Below are positions 10,286-18,295 of a DNA stretch of 64,000 nt, in pieces (position 1 is the first letter of the stretch; every line of letters starts with the position of its first letter). The position numbers and the translations under genes are program-made. This DNA comes from Nonomuraea rubra (GTDB lineage Bacteria; Actinomycetota; Actinomycetes; Streptosporangiales; Streptosporangiaceae), in the NCBI RefSeq assembly GCF_014207985.1, contig NZ_JACHMI010000001.1:665001-729000 (forward strand), given 5' to 3'. Under the pieces are notes generated by a model. That model made no database searches, was not told the origin of the DNA, and saw only the letters and a program-made list of their open reading frames with translations.

Positions 10286-12076
10286 ATGGGTGTCTCTACG
10301 ATCCCCGCTCCGATAACCGTTGCCCCCGACACCCAGCTCGCCGACGTGGTGTTCGCCGACGATCGGGTCAACGGTGACCTGGTCCTGTTCAAGCGCCGGT
10401 CGGACGAAGGCTGGCGGCCGGTGACGGCCGGCCGGTTCGCGGCCGACGTCCGCGATCTGGCGGCCGGCTTCCTCGCCGCCGGGATAGAGCCCGGTGACCG
10501 GGTCGCGCTGCTGGCCGCAACCAGCTACGAGTGGACGCTGGTGGACTATGCCCTGTGGACGGTGGCGGCGGTGCCGGTCCCGATCTACGAGACCTCCTCG
10601 GCCGAGCAGATCCGCTGGGTGCTGGAGGACGCGGGCCCGGTCGCCGTGGTGGCCGAGCAGGAGACGCATCGCCGCCTGGTCGAGGAAGCGGCCGGGGGCC
10701 TGCCCAGGCCGCCGCAGGTGTGGCAGATCGACGGCGGCGGCCTGGACCGGCTCCGCGAGGACGGGCGGGACGTGGACGACGCCCGGCTGCGCGAGCGCCG
10801 CCGTACGGTGTCGGCCGACGACCTGGCCACGATCGTCTACACCTCGGGCACCACCGGCCGCCCGAAGGGCTGCATGCTGAGCCACGGCAACCTGCTGTAC
10901 GAGGCCCGCGCCGCGATCGACAGCCTGGAGAGCATCTTCGGCCGGGACGCCTCGACCCTGCTGTTCCTCCCGCTGGCACACGTGTTCGCGCGGGTGATCC
11001 AGGTGGCCTGCGTGGAGCGGGGCGTGTGCCTGGCGCACAGCGCCGACCGGGCCAGGCTGACCGAGGACCTGGCCGCCCTGCGACCGTCGTTCCTGCTGGC
11101 GGCCCCCAGGGTGTTCGAGCGCGTCCACGACGGTGCCCGGAAGCGGGCCCACGCCCAGGGCAAGGGGAGGATCTTCGACTGGGCCGACCGGACCGCCGTG
11201 GCGTACAGCCAGGCGCTGGAGGACGGGCGGCCAGGACTGCGCCTGCGCCTGGCACACCGCCTGTCCGACCGGCTGGTGTACCGGCGGCTGCGGGCCGCGC
11301 TCGGCGGCCGGGTCGGCTACGCCATCTCCGGCGGGGCGCCGCTGGGCGTACGGCTGTGCCACTTCTTCCGCGGGATCGGCATCACCGTGCTGGAAGGCTA
11401 CGGGCTGACCGAGACCAGCGCCGCCGCGACCGTGAACCTGCCCCAGGCGCAGCAGATCGGCTCGGTGGGGCCGCCCCTGCCCGGGGTCGAGATCCGGATC
11501 GCCGACGACGGCGAGATCCTGATCAAGGGACCGGTCCTGTTCCAGGGCTACTGGCGCAACGAGCAGAAGACCAGGGAGACCCTGACCGAGGACGGCTGGC
11601 TGCTCACCGGCGACCTCGGCGCCCTGGACGAGAACGGCTTCCTGACGATCTCCGGCCGCAAGAAGGAGATCATCGTGACCGCCGGCGGCAAGAACCTGGC
11701 CCCGGAGCCGCTGGAGGACCGCCTGCGCAGCCATCCGCTCATCAGCCAGGCGGTGGTCGTCGGCGACCGGCGGCCGTACACCGCCGCGCTGATCACCCTG
11801 GACGCCGGGGCGCTGGCGTCGTGGAAGCGGGCCGCGGGCAGGCCCGAGCAGGCCGGCCCGGCCGACCTCCGTGACGATCCGGAGCTGCTGGCCAGGCTGC
11901 AGGCGGCCGTGGACGAGGCCAACACGATGGTGAGCCGGGCCGAGTCGATCCGCAGGTTCCGGATCCTCGCGGTCGACCTGACCGAGCGGAACGGATATCT
12001 GACCCCCACCCTGAAGGTCAAGCGGGCCTTGGTCCACAAGGACTTCGCGGCCGACATCGAGGAGCTGTACCGCTGA
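10286..12076 (+). CDS. Long-chain fatty acid-CoA ligase (AMP-forming, FadD15-like)
   Basis: Adenylate-forming enzyme of 596 residues that activates long-chain fatty acids to acyl-CoA in two steps through an acyl-AMP. The P-loop-like AMP-binding motif IVYTSGTTGRPKG lies near residues 187-199. The motif GYGLTETSA and the late motif LTGDLGALDENGFL with GRKKEIIVTAGGKN are intact, including the Lys-containing C-terminal hinge. The length and the HVFARVIQ segment resemble the FadD15/long-chain synthetase group. GGGAGA precedes the ATG. The gene sits between two acyltransferase-3 genes on the same strand, so it may supply their acyl donor. That coupling is inferred from position. Confidence 0.92.
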   Translation: MGVSTIPAPITVAPDTQLADVVFADDRVNGDLVLFKRRSDEGWRPVTAGRFAADVRDLAAGFLAAGIEPGDRVALLAATSYEWTLVDYALWTVAAVPVPIYETSSAEQIRWVLEDAGPVAVVAEQETHRRLVEEAAGGLPRPPQVWQIDGGGLDRLREDGRDVDDARLRERRRTVSADDLATIVYTSGTTGRPKGCMLSHGNLLYEARAAIDSLESIFGRDASTLLFLPLAHVFARVIQVACVERGVCLAHSADRARLTEDLAALRPSFLLAAPRVFERVHDGARKRAHAQGKGRIFDWADRTAVAYSQALEDGRPGLRLRLAHRLSDRLVYRRLRAALGGRVGYAISGGAPLGVRLCHFFRGIGITVLEGYGLTETSAAATVNLPQAQQIGSVGPPLPGVEIRIADDGEILIKGPVLFQGYWRNEQKTRETLTEDGWLLTGDLGALDENGFLTISGRKKEIIVTAGGKNLAPEPLEDRLRSHPLISQAVVVGDRRPYTAALITLDAGALASWKRAAGRPEQAGPADLRDDPELLARLQAAVDEANTMVSRAESIRRFRILAVDLTERNGYLTPTLKVKRALVHKDFAADIEELYR

Positions 12077-12141
12077 GCGCCGGACGCCGGGACCGGCGGC
12101 CCCGCCCCGCCACGGACCGACGATCGGCGCTGGACCGGCTG

Positions 12142-13278
12142 GTGGCGGCCACGCCGGCGTCCCGCGACCGGGTGGTCGACGCCGCCCGCGCGCTGTGCAT
12201 CGTGGTCGTCACCCTCTGGCACTGGACGTTGTCGGTCACCCACCGCACCGCCGACGGCAGCCTGACCATGCCGAACCCGATCCACGCCGTGCCCGGCGGC
12301 TGGCTGGCCACCTGGGTGCTGCAGATCATGCCGGTGTTCTTCCTGGTCGGCGGGTACGCCAACCTGGTCGGCTGGCAGCGGGCCCAGGCCCGCGGGACGA
12401 CCGCCGGCGGGTTCGTCCGAAGCCGGCTGCGCCGGCTGCTCTGGCCGACCGCCGTCTGGGCCCTGATCTGGCTCGCCGGCGAGCTGGTCGCGGCCGCCCT
12501 GCCCGGCCCGCACCGGTGGATGGGGGAGTGGTTCCCCGGTTACCTGACGCCGCTGTGGTTCCTGGTCGTGTACGGCCTGCTGATCGCCGTGGTGCCGATC
12601 ACCGCGAGCCTGGACGCCCGCTACGGAGCCAGGGTCCTGGCGGTGCTCGTCCTGCTGATCGCCCTCGGCAGCGTGGCGCACCGCGGCGCCGGCCTGGCCT
12701 GGGCGGGCTGGGTGACCGCCGGCCTGGTGTGGCTGTTCTGCCACCAGCTCGGCTACGCCTGGCGCGGCTGGGAGCTGGGGCGGCGGCCGCTGGCGCAACG
12801 GCTCGCGGTCGCCGGGGCAGGACTGGCGGGGCTGGCCGGGCTGACGGCGGTGGCGGGCTACCCCGCCTCGATGGTGGCCACCGCCGGCGTCGAATCCAAC
12901 ATCTTCCCGACCAACGCCGCCATCGCCGCCCTGGCCGTCTTCCAGCTCGGGCTGCTGGTCCTGATCACGCCGGCCGCCGAACGCCTGCTGCGCCACCCGG
13001 CCGCCTGGAAGCCGGTGGTGGCACTCAACGTGGGCGCGCTGACCATCTTTCTCTGGCACATGACCGCGTACCTGGTGGTGCTGTGGGCCTACGAAGGGCT
13101 GGGCGGCACCCTGCCGGCGGAGCCGACCGCCGCCTGGTGGGCCCAGCGCTGGCTCTGGCTCGTGGCGCCGTCGGTCGTGATGGTCGTGCTGGTGGTGCTC
13201 TTCATCCGGGTCGAGCTGGCCGCCCGCCGTTCGCGGCCGAGATCATCCCCACCGCCGGCGCGGGAAGGATCAGAGTAG
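12142..13278 (+). CDS. Acyltransferase-3 family integral membrane protein (paralogue)
   Basis: Second AT3-family membrane acyltransferase, 378 residues from a GTG start at 12142. The start is uncertain because the frame is open back to the ligase stop at 12076. It shares with the 8885 product the N-terminal RVVDAARALCIVVVTLWHW block, the MPVFFLVGGYANL segment and the TIFLWHMTAYL segment, so the two are probably duplicates kept around the acyl-CoA ligase. It ends only 9 bp before pafA. A substrate cannot be assigned. Confidence 0.85.
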   Translation: MAATPASRDRVVDAARALCIVVVTLWHWTLSVTHRTADGSLTMPNPIHAVPGGWLATWVLQIMPVFFLVGGYANLVGWQRAQARGTTAGGFVRSRLRRLLWPTAVWALIWLAGELVAAALPGPHRWMGEWFPGYLTPLWFLVVYGLLIAVVPITASLDARYGARVLAVLVLLIALGSVAHRGAGLAWAGWVTAGLVWLFCHQLGYAWRGWELGRRPLAQRLAVAGAGLAGLAGLTAVAGYPASMVATAGVESNIFPTNAAIAALAVFQLGLLVLITPAAERLLRHPAAWKPVVALNVGALTIFLWHMTAYLVVLWAYEGLGGTLPAEPTAAWWAQRWLWLVAPSVVMVVLVVLFIRVELAARRSRPRSSPPPAREGSE

Positions 13279-13287
13279 TGTGAGGTA

Positions 13288-14646
13288 ATGGATCGCCGCA
13301 TCTTTGGCGTGGAAACCGAATACGGCGTCACGTGCACGTTCCGGGGCCAGCGCAGGCTGTCCCCGGACGAGGTGGCCCGTTACCTGTTCCGGGGGGTCGT
13401 GTCCTGGGGCCGGTCGAGCAACGTGTTCCTGCGCAATGGCGCCCGCCTCTATCTGGACGTCGGCAGCCATCCCGAGTACGCCACGCCCGAGTGCGACAAC
13501 GTGGTCGAGTTGGTCACGCACGACAAGGCGGGGGAGCGCATCCTGGAGGGCCTGCGCGTGGACGCCGAGAAGCGGCTCCATGAGGAGGGCATCGCCGGCG
13601 ACGTCTACCTGTTCAAGAACAACACCGACTCGGCCGGCAACTCCTACGGCTGTCACGAGAACTACTGCGTGGGCCGGCACGGCGAGTTCGGGGCACTGGC
13701 CGACGTGCTGATCCCGTTCCTGGTCACCCGGCAGATCATCTGCGGCGCGGGCAAGGTGCTGCAGACCCCGCGCGGGGCGGTGTACTGCGTGTCGCAGCGT
13801 GCCGAGCACATCTGGGAGGGCGTGTCGTCGGCGACCACCCGGTCCCGGCCGATCATCAACACCCGGGACGAACCGCACGGCGACGCCGAGCGGTTCCGCC
13901 GCCTGCACGTGATCGTCGGCGACGCGAACATGAGCGAGACCACGATGCTGCTCAAGGTCGGCGCGACCGACCTGGTGCTGCGCATGGTCGAGGCCGGCGT
14001 CGTGATGCGCGACCTGAGCCTGGAGAACCCGATCCGGGCGATCCGCGAGGTCTCCCACGACATGACCGGGCGGCGGCGGGTCCGCCTGGCCAACGGGCGG
14101 GAGGCGTCGTCCCTGGAGATCCAGCAGGACTACTTCGGCAAGGCCAAGGACTTCGTGGACCGGCACGGCGGCGACCCGGTCACCCACAGGGTGCTGGACC
14201 TGTGGGAGCGCACGCTGCGCGCGGTGGAGACGGGGGACCTGGACCTGGTCTCCCGCGAGATCGACTGGGTGATCAAGCATCAGCTGATCGAGCGTTACCG
14301 CAAGAAGTACGACCTGCCGCTGTCGTCCCCGCGGGTCGCGCAGCTCGACCTGGCCTACCATGACGTGCACCGCAAGCGGGGGCTGTTCTACCTGCTGCAG
14401 CGGCGCGGGGCCGTGGAGCGGGTGGCCCCCGACATCAAGATCTTCGAGGCGAAGTCGGTGCCGCCGCAGACCACCCGGGCGCGGCTGCGCGGCGAGTTCA
14501 TCCGCAGGGCGCAGGAGAAGCGGCGCGACTTCACCGTGGACTGGGTGCACCTGAAGCTGAACGACCAGGCGCAGCGGACCGTGCTGTGCAAGGATCCGTT
14601 CCGCAGCGTGGACGAGCGGGTGAACAAGCTCATCGCCGACATGTGA
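13288..14646 (+). CDS. pafA: Pup-protein ligase PafA
   Basis: Proteasome accessory factor A, 452 residues, the usual full length. It ligates the C-terminal Glu of the small protein Pup to substrate lysines, marking them for the actinobacterial proteasome. The N-terminal [12 protein letters not shown] contains the metal-binding Glu residues. [16 protein letters not shown] carries the catalytic-base Asp at residue 57. [16 protein letters not shown] and [15 protein letters not shown] are conserved active-site blocks, and QPP-like [14 protein letters not shown] lies in the C-terminal domain. The gene begins 9 bp after the acyltransferase. None of pup, dop, prcA, prcB, pafB or pafC lies in the neighbouring genes here, which is unusual for the family. 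Confidence 0.97.
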   Translation: MDRRIFGVETEYGVTCTFRGQRRLSPDEVARYLFRGVVSWGRSSNVFLRNGARLYLDVGSHPEYATPECDNVVELVTHDKAGERILEGLRVDAEKRLHEEGIAGDVYLFKNNTDSAGNSYGCHENYCVGRHGEFGALADVLIPFLVTRQIICGAGKVLQTPRGAVYCVSQRAEHIWEGVSSATTRSRPIINTRDEPHGDAERFRRLHVIVGDANMSETTMLLKVGATDLVLRMVEAGVVMRDLSLENPIRAIREVSHDMTGRRRVRLANGREASSLEIQQDYFGKAKDFVDRHGGDPVTHRVLDLWERTLRAVETGDLDLVSREIDWVIKHQLIERYRKKYDLPLSSPRVAQLDLAYHDVHRKRGLFYLLQRRGAVERVAPDIKIFEAKSVPPQTTRARLRGEFIRRAQEKRRDFTVDWVHLKLNDQAQRTVLCKDPFRSVDERVNKLIADM

Positions 14647-14718
14647 CCTAGCGCGGCTCGGCCCGGCCCGGCGTGACCAAGCGCGGCTCGGCGGCCCGGA
14701 CCGGCGTGAACGCGCGGC
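14644..14718. repeat. Imperfect direct repeats between convergent genes
   Basis: Between the pafA stop and the CAP gene stop, a unit GTGACCnAGCGCGGCTCGGC occurs at about 14644 and 14671 and a degenerate copy follows. It is GC-rich and may act as a transcription barrier between convergent genes. No clear U-tract terminator is visible. Confidence 0.4.
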
Positions 14719-15237
14719 TCACCGCGACGCGGGTCGCTTGGCGGCGAAGTCCTGGGTCCAGTAGATCGCGCCATCGGAGTCCTCGACCGCGCCGACCCCG
14801 ATGAAGGTGAACCTGCAGTCCATGATGGCGGCCTTGGTTCCGGAGTTGTCCATCCAGGACTGCACGACCTCGGCCGGGGTGCGCTGGCCCTTGGCGATGT
14901 TCTCCGCGAAGCGGGTGCCGCCGGTGAAGCCGGCCTCCCTGATGCGGTCCGTGAAGGTTCGGCCGTCGCGGGAGGTGTACGAGAAGTAGCCCTGTTCCGC
15001 CATGTCGGCCGAGTGCCCGCGGGCGGCCCGGTGGAGTTGCGGGTGGTGCCTGAGCGCCCGGCATCCCTTCTTCTTCGCCCGCCGGGCGTTGACCAGCCGC
15101 ACGACCAGGTTCTCCTGCGCCGTTCCCACTCTGGCGGCGCCGGTTCCGGACGCCGTGACGGCCTGCGCCGTACTCAGTGGCGTGCCGATCGTGGCCAGGG
15201 CGGTGGCTGCGGCGAGTAACCCGAGGGATCGGCGCAT
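14719..15237 (-). CDS. Secreted CAP-domain (SCP/PR1) protein
   Basis: Small secreted protein of 172 residues. I chose the ATG at 15237 because GGAGGAG lies a few bases upstream and the product then begins with a clean signal peptide (MRRSLGLLAAATALATIG, cleavage after AQA). The remainder is a CAP domain: HPQLHRAARGHSADMA, FTDRIREAGFTGGTRFAENIA, SWMDNSGTKAAIMDCRF and a terminal YWTQDFA. These match the His/Glu cavity motifs of bacterial CAP proteins of the YkwD type. The biochemical role of these proteins in bacteria is poorly known. It is convergent with pafA. Confidence 0.88.
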   Translation of the reverse strand: MRRSLGLLAAATALATIGTPLSTAQAVTASGTGAARVGTAQENLVVRLVNARRAKKKGCRALRHHPQLHRAARGHSADMAEQGYFSYTSRDGRTFTDRIREAGFTGGTRFAENIAKGQRTPAEVVQSWMDNSGTKAAIMDCRFTFIGVGAVEDSDGAIYWTQDFAAKRPASR

Positions 15238-15283
15238 CGGAAGCTCCTCCAGTCGCGGTAGACGCTGCCGCATTCTGGCGCGA

Positions 15284-16684
15284 TCACCATCGATCTGTCA
15301 CCCCAGGTGCTCTTCGGCCGCGTGCCGTGGAGATGACCACCGGCACGATGGCCAGCGCCAGGATGCCGCCACCGACTGCCAGGACCGGATAGCCGGCGGC
15401 CGCGACGAGGAAGCCGGACACCAGGCCTCCCACGGCGCCGGCGATGGCGATGGAGAGGTCGACCAGGCCCTGGCTCCTGGCCCGGACCGCCAGCGGGACG
15501 GAGTCGGTGATGATCGTGGTGCCGGCCACGAGGCCGAGGTTCCAGCCCAGGCCCAGCAGTGCCAGGGCCACCGCGAACGAGGCCACGGAGCCGCCGGGGG
15601 CGGTGGCGGCGACGATTCCGGCGGCCAGCAGGGCCAGCGCGGCGGTGACGGCGATCGTGAGATGGCTGTAGCGGTCTACGAGCCAGCCGCTCAGGGGTGA
15701 GGGCAGGTACATCGCGCCGATGTGGATGGCGATGACCAGGCCGGAGGCGGCGGTGCCGTGGCCGTGGCCGTGCATGTGGATGGGCGTCATCGTCATGATC
15801 GCGACCATGACCAGTTGGGTGAGCACCATGATCAGCACCCCGGCCGGCACGCCGGGGCTCCGCCCTGTGGCCACTGGCCGGCGGCCGACGTCGCCGTGCT
15901 CTGTGTCTCTCCGTGCCTGCTCGCCGTGTGCCCTGTCTGTACGCGTGTGCTCGCCATGCGCCGTGTCCGTACGTGCGTGCTCGCCGTACGCGGTCTCCGA
16001 ACGTTCGTGCTCGTCGAGCGCCGGGTCGGCGCGTTCGCTTTGCAGGGTGCGGGCCAGCAGGAGCGGGTCCGGGCGCAGCCAGACGGTCAGGACCAGGGCG
16101 GCGAGCGCGTAGGCGGCGCCGGCGAGCAGGAACGGCCCGGCCAGGTGCGGGATGCCGAGACCGTGCGCGAGGTCGCCGGTGGAGGCGGCGAGGTTGGGGC
16201 CGGCCACGCCGCCCATGGTGGTGGCCACCAGCACGGTGGACACGGCACGGGCGCGGCGCGCGGGCGTCGCCAGGTCGGCCCCCGCGTACCGGGCCTGCAG
16301 GTTGGTGGCCGTGCCGGCGCCGTAGACGAACATCGAGACGAACAGCAGGACGGCGTTGCCGAGGGCGGCGGCGGCGATGACCCCCGCGCTCCCGGCAGCG
16401 CCGGCCAGGTAACCGGCCGCGAGGCCGGGACGGCGCCCGCGGGCCTGTGAGACGCGCCCGACGGCAACGGCCGCCAGCGCGGAGCCGGCGGTGGCCAGCG
16501 CGCTGACCAGCCCGGTGAGGCTGGTGGATCCGAGCAGGTCCTGCGCGAGCAGGGCGCCGACGGTCACGCCGGCCGCCAGCCCGGCACCGCTGAGAACCTG
16601 GGTGGCGGCCAGGACGATCAGAGCGCGGCGCTGTGCCCGAACGCGCGGAAGGTCGTCGATCCGGGCGGGGACGCCGGCCGTCAC
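15284..16684 (-). CDS. MFS transporter with 10-residue tandem repeat in central loop
   Basis: Major facilitator superfamily permease of about 466 residues with twelve predicted hydrophobic segments in two halves. I chose GTG 16684 (VTAGVPARIDDL, AAGAGG upstream) because the open frame further upstream lacks a ribosome site and consists of repeat sequence. GRVSQARGRRPGLAAG is the loop 2-3 signature. The central cytoplasmic loop is built from about five copies of a 10-residue unit approximating EHxRTDxAHG. A His-rich string (HMHGHGHG) begins the second half. MFS proteins of this sort export drugs or small metabolites; the His-rich string could bind metal, but there is no direct evidence. The substrate is unknown. 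Confidence 0.88.
   Translation of the reverse strand: MTAGVPARIDDLPRVRAQRRALIVLAATQVLSGAGLAAGVTVGALLAQDLLGSTSLTGLVSALATAGSALAAVAVGRVSQARGRRPGLAAGYLAGAAGSAGVIAAAALGNAVLLFVSMFVYGAGTATNLQARYAGADLATPARRARAVSTVLVATTMGGVAGPNLAASTGDLAHGLGIPHLAGPFLLAGAAYALAALVLTVWLRPDPLLLARTLQSERADPALDEHERSETAYGEHARTDTAHGEHTRTDRAHGEQARRDTEHGDVGRRPVATGRSPGVPAGVLIMVLTQLVMVAIMTMTPIHMHGHGHGTAASGLVIAIHIGAMYLPSPLSGWLVDRYSHLTIAVTAALALLAAGIVAATAPGGSVASFAVALALLGLGWNLGLVAGTTIITDSVPLAVRARSQGLVDLSIAIAGAVGGLVSGFLVAAAGYPVLAVGGGILALAIVPVVISTARGRRAPGVTDRW
15888..16037. repeat. 30-bp in-frame tandem repeat, about five units
   Basis: Units start near 15888, 15918, 15948, 15978 and 16008, each beginning close to TGCTCGCC on the plus strand. 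They encode the charged loop of the MFS transporter. The 30-bp period preserves the reading frame. It is too regular and too coding to be a CRISPR array: there are no unique spacers. Confidence 0.8.
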
Positions 16685-16736
16685 GTGCGACCTCTTCCGC
16701 TCGGACGCGCCGGGGCCGGAGCTGATCGGCCACACG

Positions 16737-17579
16737 TCATCGCCGCTCACCCAGATCGAGGCGGTCGCCCAGATCGGGGCGGTCATTCGGAGCGAGGCGG
16801 TCATGCGGGGCGAGCCGGTCGCCCAGGTCGAGGCGGTCGGCCAGCCCCGCGGCGGTGAAGGCGGTCACCAGATCGTCGCGGCCCTCGGTGAAGTGCGCCC
16901 AGCTGTCGTAGTGAACGGGAATCGCCCGCCGGGCGCCGAGGATCCCGGCGGCCTCGGCGGCCTGCGCACTGTCGAGCACGATCAGCGCGCCGTCGAAGAG
17001 CATGGGGAACCGGGGAGCTCCGGCGAAGAGGATGGCGGTGTCCACCGGGCCGAAGCGTTCGGCGATCTGCCTGACCGCGTCGAGCGAGGCGTTGTCGCCG
17101 CTGATGTAGACCGTGGGCAGGCCCTCGCCGGTCAGCACAAACCCCACCACCTGCCCGGTGACCGGCTCGACCTCCTCGCGAGTCCCGGGTCCGTGGACGG
17201 CGGGCACACCGGTGACGGTGATCACACCGCCACCCGGACGGTCCAGCTCGACCGGCTCCCAGTCGGCCAGCCCCTTGGCCCCGTTGCCCAGGTGCTGCCC
17301 GGCCGCGGGCGTGGTGAGGACGAGCGGGACGCCGGAGAGCAGCTCCCGGCCGGAGCCGTCGAGATGGTCCGGGTGGTCGTGGGAGAGCAGGACCACGTCG
17401 ACCCGGCCGAGCTCGGCAGGCGTGGCGGCGGAGGGCGCCGTCTTGGTCAACTGGCCGCCCGGCACGAGGTGGACGCCGGGAGCGTCGAAAGTCGGGTCGG
17501 TCAGGAAGCGCAGGCCACCGTATTCGAAGAGAACGGTGGGGCCGCCGAGGACGCGGACGGGAATCTGGTCGGGGTTCAT
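16737..17579 (-). CDS. MBL-fold metal-dependent hydrolase (UlaG-like)
   Basis: Metallo-beta-lactamase-fold hydrolase of about 280 residues. ATG 17579 is preferred, with GTGAGG nine bases upstream; an in-frame ATG at 17657 would add 26 unlikely residues. The metal-binding HxHxDH motif reads LSHDHPDHLDGS. Further ligands are in the AVHGPG, YISGDNASLD and PVHYDSWAHF segments, typical of the UlaG/YcbX-like group that acts on small ester or lactone substrates. The last 35 residues are a degenerate repeat of DRLDLGDRLAP and are probably a dispensable tail. The gene is divergent from the CGNR gene and lies 52 bp before the MFS gene on the same strand. Confidence 0.88.
   Translation of the reverse strand: MNPDQIPVRVLGGPTVLFEYGGLRFLTDPTFDAPGVHLVPGGQLTKTAPSAATPAELGRVDVVLLSHDHPDHLDGSGRELLSGVPLVLTTPAAGQHLGNGAKGLADWEPVELDRPGGGVITVTGVPAVHGPGTREEVEPVTGQVVGFVLTGEGLPTVYISGDNASLDAVRQIAERFGPVDTAILFAGAPRFPMLFDGALIVLDSAQAAEAAGILGARRAIPVHYDSWAHFTEGRDDLVTAFTAAGLADRLDLGDRLAPHDRLAPNDRPDLGDRLDLGERR
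16742..16855. repeat. About 15-bp degenerate tandem repeat
   Basis: Repeats approximating GAGGCGGTCGCCCAGATC run through the 3' end of the MBL gene and into the leader of the MFS gene. On the minus strand they code for DRLDLGDRLAP-like residues. Confidence 0.65.
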
Positions 17580-17664
17580 CAATGCCTCACGGATAGAAGG
17601 TAATTCATCCGTGAAGGACGGTAGCGGTGCATCACGGATGAACGCAAGCCGTACCATGAGAGGT

Positions 17665-18252
17665 ATGAGCGCCGAGCCCGTGCTGCCGCCCGCGCCAGGG
17701 GCGGGGGACTACCTCGCCATCGACTTCGTGAACAGCGCCATCGCGCTTCCTGGAGGGCAGTTCGTCGATCTCCTCGGCACGCCCGAGGCGACGAACCGGT
17801 GGCTCACCGAACGCGGCCTCGCTCCGGCCGATGCCGGGGTGCAGGAGATGTGCGCGACGCAGCTACGATCGCTGCGCGAACACCTCAGGGCGTTGTTCGC
17901 CGCCCGCGTCGGCGGGCTGCCGCCCCATCCCGCAGCCCTGTCCGCCGTCAACGACGCGCTGACCAGGGCTCCCGCGGCCGCTCTGCTCCAGTGGGACGAG
18001 AAGAGCGGCCCCTTCCGCGCGATCCCGTGCCCGACCAACGAGATCCTCGACCGCGCTCTGGCCACCCTCGCCGCCAACGCGGCCGACCTGCTGACCGGCC
18101 CCGACGCCGGCCGCCTCACCGCCTGCGGCTCCACCCCCTGCAACCGCTACCTGCTACGCCACGGCCGCCGCCACTGGTGCTCCACCCGCTGCGGCGACCG
18201 CGCCCGCGCCGCCCGCGCCTACGCCCGGCGCTCCACCACGAAGGCGAGCTGA
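17665..18252 (+). CDS. CGNR zinc-finger / ABATE-domain protein
   Basis: Protein of about 195 residues with the ABATE-like N-terminal domain (DYLAIDFVNS near residues 13-22) and a C-terminal CGNR-type zinc finger. Here the finger is CGSTPCNRYLL..HWCSTRCGDRARAARAYARR, with all four Cys present. This family is thought to consist of stress-related transcription regulators. Two in-frame ATGs (17656 and 17665) are possible. Neither has a well-spaced ribosome site, so the transcript may be leaderless. It is divergently transcribed from the MBL-fold gene, which makes that gene a candidate target. Confidence 0.88.
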   Translation: MSAEPVLPPAPGAGDYLAIDFVNSAIALPGGQFVDLLGTPEATNRWLTERGLAPADAGVQEMCATQLRSLREHLRALFAARVGGLPPHPAALSAVNDALTRAPAAALLQWDEKSGPFRAIPCPTNEILDRALATLAANAADLLTGPDAGRLTACGSTPCNRYLLRHGRRHWCSTRCGDRARAARAYARRSTTKAS

Positions 18253-18257
18253 CGCTG

Positions 18258-18295
18258 CCGACGTGTCCCCGACCGGGACAGTCAGGACACGTCGG
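18258..18295. terminator. Bidirectional hairpin terminator
   Basis: A perfect 11-bp inverted repeat, CCGACGTGTCC (18258-18268) and GGACACGTCGG (18285-18295), lies between convergent genes. The right arm doubles as the last codons of the SARP-type gene. There is no clear U-tract, as is usual in high-GC actinomycetes. Confidence 0.7.

Noticed and set aside
15888..16037. Possible CRISPR array
   Set aside because: Units are contiguous and coding with no unique spacers. No CRISPR array was seen anywhere in the window and no cas genes are present apart from a merely Cas4-like protein.
16685..16804. N-terminal extension of the MFS transporter to 16804
   Set aside because: It consists of the tandem-repeat sequence, lacks a ribosome site and would overlap the neighbouring MBL gene; GTG 16684 is better.
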